Assembly: GCF_963678635.1 (NCBI RefSeq)
Contig: NW_026970632.1
Coordinates: 1 to 64,000, forward strand
DNA from: Symsagittifera roscoffensis
Taxonomy: Eukaryota > Xenacoelomorpha > Acoela > Convolutidae
Length of the DNA stretch: 64,000 nt
Reading direction: 5' to 3'
The translations under genes were made by a program, and so were the position numbers. Shown one piece after another: positions 38,440-64,000 of the stretch. Positions within the stretch are counted from its first letter, which is position 1, and the number at the start of each line of letters is the position of its first letter. Under the pieces are notes generated by a model. The model had not been told where the DNA came from, did no database searches, and saw only the letters and a program-made list of their open reading frames with translations.

Positions 38440-40000
38440 ACTTTGACTTCACAGTTTTCTTAAGTTTTCTAGATTTTTGTTTTCAACAAAAATGCCGAAA
38501 CAATAAGAATTTGAAATAAAAAAAACGCAATCAGTTTCTGGAAGAACAAAAAGAAGTCGTAAATTGTTTTTTTTTCATATAGATTTTAAACAGAGAAATG
38601 AGAAAAATATGTTGACTTGGCTCAATATAACATTTTGATTTAGGCTAAAACTTCCGAAACAAATTGAATCAAACTCAAATTTAGATTTTCGTATTCACAG
38701 TTATTATTTTGCTAAGTTGTAAGTTACTGACTCAAAAAAAGAGATTGAAAATTAGAAGGTGAGAAAGAGCAGTGGTCATGAATATGTGCATAAAGTTTGA
38801 ACAATTAATGATTCGTTTGAATTAATGTATGAGGTTTTAGAACCTTTTTCTCCAGCTCGTTTCTGCGCCCTACTCGATCCATCGTATTGTGCAGAACTTA
38901 AATCCTTACTACTTACTTCTTTCGCCCTCGTGTTTTTTGTCCTCGTGTAAACTTGTTTTTTCGACAATGGCTGATGATTTGTGAGTTCTTGTCATTTTTT
39001 ACTATCCTAGCACGGTTTTTAATATATTTCTGCGCTACATAAAGTTCTCATTTTTTTATCCGAGCAGTTCGGCTTTTTGAGAAACTGAAATCTAATCTGT
39101 TTTAACTTGCTGATTATATCGAATCTACTAGAGTACACTCTGCAAACGAAGAGCGTGAATTTTTTTCAGATGCTTTCATCCATAAGAAGTGAGAGGATGA
39201 GTCAATTTGGATTGCGTTGCCGGACACAATTCAGTTAAGATTGTCGGTAAAATCGAACTCTTAGTGAAAAAATTTACATATTGCGAGTTTCAATCGACAT
39301 GACTGAAACTATTGATAAACAGAAGCAAATCCTCGAAAGTGATATACTAATTCTAATTTACATGCTTTTATGTTTATGTAAATTTTACCGCGAAATTGAT
39401 GTTTGTGAAATGAGAAGTCTCGTTGATTGCCTATGAGAGGCAAAAATTATTTTGTCTGGTGAACTGCCGAAGTCAAGGTAAAAACAGTAGAAGTTTCTTT
39501 TAAAGCAAGATAGAGCAAAACTGAGCCTATACAGTGACCACTAGGAATATTTGTGACGATTAGTCATAAATTGAAGCTTGAAAAAAAATTTTCACCTCAA
39601 CCATGTCCCCTCTAGTCGCACTGGAAAGTAATAAAAGTGGGAGTATGGAGGCAGTGGACTTCACTGAAAATAATATGAATAACTTAATTGAGGTTTTTTG
39701 AGAAAATTGGAAAAGTTTGGGGCTTTTAAAGTCCACGATGTGATCTGTCGAAATGTCAATCAATAAATCAGTCCTAAATAACAACCAAAATTTCGAAAAT
39801 TTTGGCCAGCAATACAAAAGACAGCACGACCGCGATCCCACTCGACAGTTTGTTTTTCTTTCTGTTGATGTCTCCTAATAAATTTTCTCAAGCCAGATGA
39901 TAAATTTTCTTAATTTCCTGCGCTTCAGAGTAAATTTTTCATTTTCGCAAGCACGCTTTTAAAGATTTGATGATGAAATCGGATCTTTTGAAAAATTAAA
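38440..40000. other. AT-rich stretch, nothing recognised
   Basis: No convincing gene or element. The longest minus-strand frame (39,841-39,560) is hydrophobic, with no similarity that I can name. Confidence 0.5.
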
Positions 40001-40009
40001 ACAAATTTT

Positions 40010-40232
40010 TTTACAAACAGAATTAGCTGTTTTAATCAATAAAGTTATTGAGCAAAAGATTTCTATGTTTGGGCATATGTTCATTTGTATGTTTTTCCAA
40101 GGTTTTTGATATTGAACAGATTTGATGATCAAGTCGGTTCTTTGAAAGCTTTAAACAAACTGTTTTACAAGCAGAATTAGCTGTTTTGATCAATAAAGTT
40201 TTTGAGCAAAAGATTTCTATGTTTGGGCATGT
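40010..40232 (+). repeat. Short tandem duplication (~157-base spacing)
   Basis: The block cagaattagctgttttaatc plus gagcaaaagatttctatgtt occurs at 40,018 and again at 40,172 with a few changes. Confidence 0.8.
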
Positions 40233-40487
40233 TTAAGTGGGTGTTAACTAAATTTATCCCTAAAGCATAGATGGATCAGCATACTGTACTTTGATCTAAA
40301 AGCAAAATACTTCATTGAAGTCTGTTAGGTTAGTTATGTCATCACTCGAAAAATGTAATATGACTCCGAAAACATCGGGAAGCCTTTCAATCCAGTTGAA
40401 GCCTTAGAGTCTAGCTTGGAGTCCAAAAACGAATGAGATCATTGAAATGTTGTTGGTTCCAGGCCAATCCGCTGTTCTTAAAATCAA
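40160..40487 (+). repeat. Dispersed repeat also present at 21.85-22.2 kb
   Basis: Blocks such as gcatagatggatcagcatac, gttggttccaggccaat and the tgac(t/c)cc..aaacat stretch align in order with 21,951-22,170. The two copies are diverged; the family is unknown. Confidence 0.6.
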
Positions 40488-41200
40488 TTTGTTTCGAATT
40501 CAAAAGCTTAGAATATAGTTGAGTTGCTAAAACATTGTCTGATATCAAAAAAAAATAAATTAACCACGTGAAAAACACCCCAAAGCAAAAGAGTGAAAAT
40601 TCATCAACTATGAAGCTTTGTATGTTTTTCCACCGTCTTGTTGTAAGAGTTCATTTTTCAATTTTTTTTATTGTGAACGTTTTTGTCGTACAACCTTAAA
40701 AGAAACTTGTCTCGATGAAGCTTCTCGGTTACGTGTCACGAATAAAAACTAATCGCTACAAGTTATGCTTTTTTCTTACTAAAATCCATTACCTTAACTT
40801 CATTACGCGACTATCTGTATTATCATGTAAGCTCCAGTCCATGTCTTTTTTCGAACTTGTAATATTTTTCGAGCGTTTCTTTTGATTAAATAGGTATATA
40901 AAAGAAAATAATTTGAAAATCATTCTTCTCTCATTTGTCACTGCAATCTGCAATCAAATGTGCTGCATTTTTTTGTTTTTTTTTGTTTCAAAATTCCCTT
41001 CCCGTAAGAAAAATTGGTTTTTGATTATTAAAGCGTTTAAACTAACTAAATGCTCACAATTCGATTTTGGTAAGTATCCACTATATTTTTTGCTAATCAG
41101 CCAGTTAGAACAGCATACTTTTTGGCATGTTGTGAAAGATGTCGTACAAAGATTATAGCTGTGATTTGTTCCGAAGATTCGTCCTAAATACACTCTCGCA
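40488..41200 (+). repeat. Tandem duplication, unit 1 (713 bases)
   Basis: Almost identical to 41,201-41,914, head to tail, both starting tttgtttcgaattcaaaagc. An 81-codon open frame on the plus strand (40,913-41,158) is present in both but shows no signal of a gene. Confidence 0.9.
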
Positions 41201-41914
41201 TTTGTTTCGAATTCAAAAGCTTAGAATATAGTTGAGTTGCTAAAACATTGTCTGATACCTAAAAAAAATAAATTAACCACATGAAAAACACCCCAAGGCA
41301 AAAGAGTGAAAATTCATCAACTATGAAGCTTTGTATGTTTTTCCACCGTCTTGTTGCAAGAGTTCAATTTTCAATTTTTTTTATTGTGAACGTTTTTGTC
41401 GTACAACCTTAAAAGAAACTTGTCTCGATGAAGCTTCTCGGTTACGTGTCACGAATAAAAACTAATCGCTACAAGTTATGCTTTTTTCTTACTAAATTCC
41501 ATTACCTTAACTTCATTACGCGACTATCTGTATTATCATGTAAGCTCCAGTCCATGTCTTTTTTCGAACTTGTAATATTTTTCGAGCGTTTCTTTTGATT
41601 AAATAGGTATATAAAAGAAAATGATTTGAAAATCATTCTTCTCTCATTTGTCACTGCAATCTGCAATCAAATGTGCTGCATTTTTTTGTTTTTTTTGTTT
41701 CAAAATTCCTTTCCCGTAAGAAAAATTGGTTTTTGATTATTAAAGGGTTTAAACTAACTAAATGCTCACAATTCGATTTTGGTAAGTATCCATTATATTT
41801 TTTGCTAATCAGCCAGTTAGAACAGCATACTTTTTGGCATGTTGTCAAAGATGTCGTACAAAGATTATAGCTGTGATTTGTTCCGAAGATTCGTCCTAAC
41901 TACACTCCCGCATT
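41201..41914 (+). repeat. Tandem duplication, unit 2 (about 713 bases)
   Basis: Second unit. The few differences from unit 1 are substitutions and one-base indels in homopolymers. Confidence 0.9.
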
Positions 41915-42129
41915 TGGAACTGAATCAGCATTGTCTCGATAAAACAATTTAATTGTTTTTGAAACAAATTTAAATGTGTAGTGGACAAACTTTCAAAATT
42001 TATTTTAGTTTTTCAGAAATTTAATATATGCCTAATATATAACATTTCTGTCAGAATAAAATATAAAGTGTTAAAAAGTTCAACAGAGTTTGAGGTCCGG
42101 TTTAACCTGCTCACCAATGATTTTTTGCC

Positions 42130-42215
42130 CATACTGACAAGAAATGGATTGTCAGTATGCTAAACTGATCATCCATTTCAGTGTGCTGTACTGACAATTC
42201 ATTGATACACTACAC
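42130..42215. repeat. Cluster of nested inverted repeats
   Basis: A perfect 11-base stem (42,130-42,140 with 42,149-42,159, loop 8) overlaps a 9-base stem gaaatggat/atccatttc (42,141-42,149 with 42,171-42,179). A further tgtactgacaattcat follows at 42,188. Parts of the same motifs recur in both orientations within 90 bases. Confidence 0.75.
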
Positions 42216-42219
42216 TGAT

Positions 42220-43480
42220 AAAATAGCAGAGATTTGCAAAATTGGATTTGGTTCTATTTAAAAGCGATTTAGTTTGATAGAAAAATGTAGCTTTTTTGAC
42301 ACATTTGCCTGGTTTCATTTTTGACAATTTTTGTGTATCAATTTTTACAAAAATTCATGCTGATTTCAATTCTAAGTTGTGGTATTTTTTATATCACTTT
42401 CCTATACGTGTTAGATCAGTAAAATCGATTTACATCAGTTTAAAGTGATTTATATTGATTTTTCAACAACTTTCTTTCCTTTATTTTAGAGAGGTTAAAT
42501 GGCGATTATTTTCAGGTATTAATATCTTTCCCATAAAACCAAGTTTCGAGAAAATTTTTTTGAAAGTATGATTTTAGATTGAGCTTTTGTTTGACTGATT
42601 GGCCTAAAAATTAACCACGAGGATTACTTATATTTTAATTTTCTGAAAAAAAAATACTTTTTTTTAATTTGTTTTCAAAATTGTTTTTCATTAGCCTAAC
42701 AGAATTGAGCATAAAACATTTTTGATGAAATTGCATGTTTTCACTTCTCGTTCTTGCTGAAACAGATAGTTGTGCACAATTGTAAAGGAAATCCCCAAAA
42801 TGCAAAATTAAGCGGTAGAGAAAACTCTCCTTGAATGACACTCGCTCTTTATAGCTTCGAGTACAAAAATTTGCTCAAGCTTCGAACGAAAAAAATAGTT
42901 AATTTTCATCAGTTTCGTTGAGAGTTTGATGATTTCCATTACCTTGCAAAAGTCAAATTTAATCCACTTTTATTCATTGAAATATTTTTTTTCTACCGTA
43001 GAAATCTCTTAAATCCATCCTAAATCGATCAACGTATCTAAACAGGACATCGTAAGTAAATTTCTATACAGTATATTATCTGTATAAGAATCAATTCAAG
43101 TCGAATACAATCTCAAGTTTGTCAGTGCGGTTCGGGTGACTTCGTTTCCTGATTGCATATAATTGAGAGCCTCATCTTCCAGTATTCAATTTTAAAAGGA
43201 TTAGATTTCAGCCAATCATTTTGGTTGCCTTCTCAAAACGCTAGAATCGCTAAACCTTATAGTAATTCTTGCCCCAATAACTAATTAGATAATAAGTTGG
43301 GATAAAAATTGTGCGTCCAAACTTTAGAAAAACCTTAGATTTAGTTAAAAAGCCTTACCAACACCTTGATTCAAAAAATTATAAGGTAGTAATCTATTAT
43401 GAAAAAAACTAAGTCAATCGTTTTGAATGTATAAAAAATTACAATTTTGAGAAGCTATACCAAAGTTTTTCTACCGGTTG
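42220..43480. other. AT-rich stretch, nothing recognised
   Basis: No gene, RNA or element could be supported here. Confidence 0.5.
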
Positions 43481-44859
43481 TTAAAATAACCTTTAGAAAA
43501 CCCGCTAAGATAGTAAACTAATTTCCCGATACTTTAGAAACGAAGCGTCGTAATACTTTAATAATTTTTCTAAGAATTTAGAAAAGCTGTTGTTTTGGTG
43601 AAGCAACCTTGCCAACAGCTCTTTGGTTTAAAAAAGATATACGATAGTTCATGAGAAGTGAAAAATGTTTTTATATTTTTTTTGATTCCTTGAATCTATT
43701 TTTGGCGACGTGTTTCAAAATAACCTTTTTTAGACACAAAGTTCATAAAAACCTTTTTGAGACCGCTACGTTTGAACTAGTTTGCTAATTTTTTGAGAGC
43801 TTCATCAAATTCATTTAACCATCAAGACTTGCAAATAATTGTTTGGACCGCTGAGAGCCAGAAAGTCCGTTCATACCTTTGAAGGTGAAATGACAAGCAT
43901 CAAATTGAGTTAACTAAGGACTCTCATATAGCTAAAGCCACGAGTTTTAAGAATCTTGTCTAAAATCGCATATTTTAATATTGCAAAAACTATACTCTCA
44001 AGTAATCATTTGGAGCACCATCCCGGAAATAATTGTACTCACGCTTCGATAGAATTTTCTATTTTTTTAGTCGTCGGTATGAACAAAGTCTAAAGATTTT
44101 GACTGGACAAAAACGTTTGAATCAAAGAAGAGCTATTTTTTAACGAATGAGAAATAATGATACTGGGGGTATAATGCTCTGAAAATAATGGTGTCACTCA
44201 GGAACCATCCCAAAACTTTTTACCGAATTGTTATTAACATGATTGTAATACTAAACCAGAGGCCGTTCTGAAATCTCCTGATTTTCAGCTTAATCTCCAA
44301 AAAACAAACTGAGAACAAAACCTAATCAAAAATACTAAAAAAATCCTGTGACTCATTTCATAATTTCGAAGAAATTTCTTTCAAAAAAATCACGAAATTT
44401 TGGTATATGCAAGCTCAATGAAAACAACTTTGAACAAAATAATTTTGATGCCAAAATGAATTCTTCGAGTAATTTTTCGAGCGCAAATTTTATCAGAAAA
44501 AGAGAAACGTTTTGAACTGAAAACTGGCGCTCGCAGCCTAATAAAACAGTTTGGTTGCATTTTTTTCCGGCTTCTTTTTTTGGTATCTTGAAATAGGTTA
44601 CAAAGAGTCATTTATACACATAAAAAGAAACAACAACTTTGTTCCAGATAATTTGCGCTCATTCAACTAGCAATCGATAAGAAATGATATTGCGCTGCGT
44701 TTTCTCACCAATTATTTTTGTTGAAATCTTCTGTGATCGGACTCCTCGAAGGGCCTTACGTACCGTGAGTTCGATGCACGTAAAAATATTTAAGTTTAAT
44801 CACACAAAAAAATCAAATTTAAATTCAAATAATTTTCGTCGCTTTAACAACATATAAAC

Positions 44860-44879
44860 TTTATTTTGAATTCTTTATT
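44860..44879 (-). promoter_or_regulatory. Candidate polyadenylation signals of the cathepsin gene
   Basis: Two minus-strand AATAAA hexamers (44,879-44,874 and 44,865-44,860) lie about 130-150 bases beyond the stop codon. In AT-rich DNA such hexamers are frequent, so the assignment rests on position and on matching hexamers at the duplicate locus. Confidence 0.45.
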
Positions 44880-45007
44880 ATTTTTTTATGAGCATCACTT
44901 CGCACTAAAATTTTCGGTAATATTTCGATTTCAATCAATCAGTAAAGTGTTTATCATCTCTGCTTCTTAACTCTCTGAATTCCAATACTGTTTGAATCTG
45001 TCCCTGT

Positions 45008-62508
<17,501 letters not shown>

Positions 62509-64000
62509 CTGAAAATGGGTTTACAAGTAACAGAAAGCTAGAATTTTATAGTAAAAAACTGTAATATTTGTTATCTCAAACCCAAATGTTCACAAAAAAG
62601 ATGACACGTAAATTTCCATCAAGCTTTAATAAATAATTCAGTATTTCGGAGTTAAACGCACCCTTGTTCAGTTTGTTGAACATAGCTATTAGTTTTCAAT
62701 TTCTGTGATTTCGTTATTTTGGTTTTCTGTGATTTTCGTTTTTGAAATTTGAAATCCCGAAACTATTTTAAAATTACACTTTTACCAAAATGGCAAAAAA
62801 AATAGATTTGATCAACTTACTTCTATTTCGACTTGTTTTCGAATGAAGTTTTAATGGGATAATTAAGCAGATACAGTTTATGATGACAAAATGAAATTCC
62901 AAAAGCAAACGGATGTTCAAAGGGACAAACTTGATCAAAATATCAGCCATAACTTAATTCGGGTTGAATTTATGAGTCCAATCATGTATTTTGTGTCAAA
63001 ATAGCATAAATTATTACTTCAAACGTCATAATGATCTCTAGTTGTTTATAGTTTGGTTGCCAAAACTGCTCTCCCACCGTTTCAATAAATTGCAAATTGT
63101 AAACAAAGTATGCCATCATTAAGGACAAGTCTAGAACAGAACAAACTTAGACAGCACTTGATTAAAATTTAACTTATGCAGGTCTATTTGGTGAGAATAA
63201 ATAGCAGCTCAGACATCTAAATATCTCAAACGAAGAAATTATTGATATATCACCGGTGAAACTCCATACAAAAAACGCCTAACCATACGATTCCATACAT
63301 GGAATCAATGGTGAAATACTTTCTAGACATTTCTCAAAAAATGTTTTCATTACTTTTACATAAACATTTTTGCCTATTTGATGGGCTCTGAGCTTTATTT
63401 TTAGCAATCAAAATTTTTTTGAATATAATGCAAAACGTACAATTTCCACATAATTCAAGCCGTAATTCAATTAGAAACCTAATTTAAATCAGTGTATATT
63501 TGTGGTATAATGTGGTGTTTTTCGTTGAACGTAGTTCTATTTTTTCAATGATTTTATTTTTCTTTAACAAATTTTACTTCAACTTAAGAGCTCCATGAAA
63601 AAAAAGAACTCTGCAAAACTGATGAAAAATTGCCGTCTCGTTTTTAGTTTCGAAATCATTTTTATGCTAGTAGTTCTAAGAAATACTTACTGGGGAAAAT
63701 TAACTGGGCCGTTTAAGATCCTTAAAGAAGGTCTCGAGCGGAGTTTAACCGGAAAAACAAAACGCTGTAACTAGTCTGTTATTAATTGATCATTGTTCAG
63801 ATTTTAACTTTTGGAAACTAAAACTCCATTTAAAAAATTACCAAGATCCGTACAATTTTCTAGCGGATGATAAGCAGACTTGCTTAATGAAATTTGTCGC
63901 GAAATGACATACAAAAATAGTTTTTCATGGCGTGTAGCAAAAAAAAATAAAGGTTCATACTGAAGAGCGGACAGTTTTTTAATAGAGCAATGGATTTCAG
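62509..64000 (-). other. 5' flank of the cathepsin gene
   Basis: AT-rich sequence upstream of the start codon. No coding similarity was seen. The promoter and any untranslated first exon should lie here, but no TATA box or initiator could be singled out with confidence. The ttttcag right before the ATG could be a splice acceptor for a 5' UTR exon. Confidence 0.4.

Noticed and set aside
40913..41870. Pair of similar open frames on both strands in the 713-base tandem units
   Set aside because: They exist twice only because the DNA is duplicated; codon composition is AT-driven and no motif is present.

Overview
This window is animal nuclear DNA: AT-rich, intron-bearing and crowded with decayed mobile elements. 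It has one 200-base run of N (28,761-28,960), so it is a draft scaffold. The only clearly functional gene is a papain-family (cathepsin L-like) cysteine protease on the minus strand. An arthropod, probably a crustacean, fits best. Both copies of one protease intron appear to start with GA instead of GT. Common GA donors have been described in the calanoid copepod Eurytemora affinis, so a copepod is my best guess (moderate confidence; no species-specific sequence was recognised).

Right-hand part (44.9-64 kb). The protease is spread over seven exons from 62,508 down to 45,008 and encodes 341 residues: signal peptide, inhibitory propeptide, and mature enzyme with Gln140, Cys146, His287 and Asn307. 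Intron 3 is 13.6 kb long. It holds a long, degenerate Ty3/gypsy-like LTR retrotransposon on the opposite strand (about 48.8-60.55 kb). Gag, protease, reverse transcriptase, RNase H and integrase remnants can be read in order, all broken by stops and frameshifts.

Middle (24-45 kb). A second copy of the last three protease exons (28,271-26,939) lies downstream of the gene with no recognisable exons 1-4. It is open, in phase and very similar, so it is either a 5'-truncated paralogue or an alternative 3' cassette for the same gene. Between the two copies, 30.6-33.9 kb holds plus-strand remnants of a family B DNA polymerase of the Polinton/Maverick type. Part of it is tandemly duplicated as two 1,590-base units. 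Other tandem and dispersed duplications surround it.

Left-hand part (1-24 kb). No intact gene was found. There are two sets of trypsin-like serine-protease fragments on the plus strand (14.56-15.36 kb and 20.65-22.88 kb). In the first, the position of the catalytic serine reads Asp. The second is split by unrelated repeat sequence. The rest is AT-rich DNA with several families of short terminal-inverted-repeat elements and divergent tandem duplications.

The genes do not form a pathway. The window is a protease locus enlarged by segmental duplication and repeated insertion. Exon boundaries were placed by reading splice sites and codon phase by eye. Alignments are visual, no database was searched, and repeat edges are approximate unless stated to the base.
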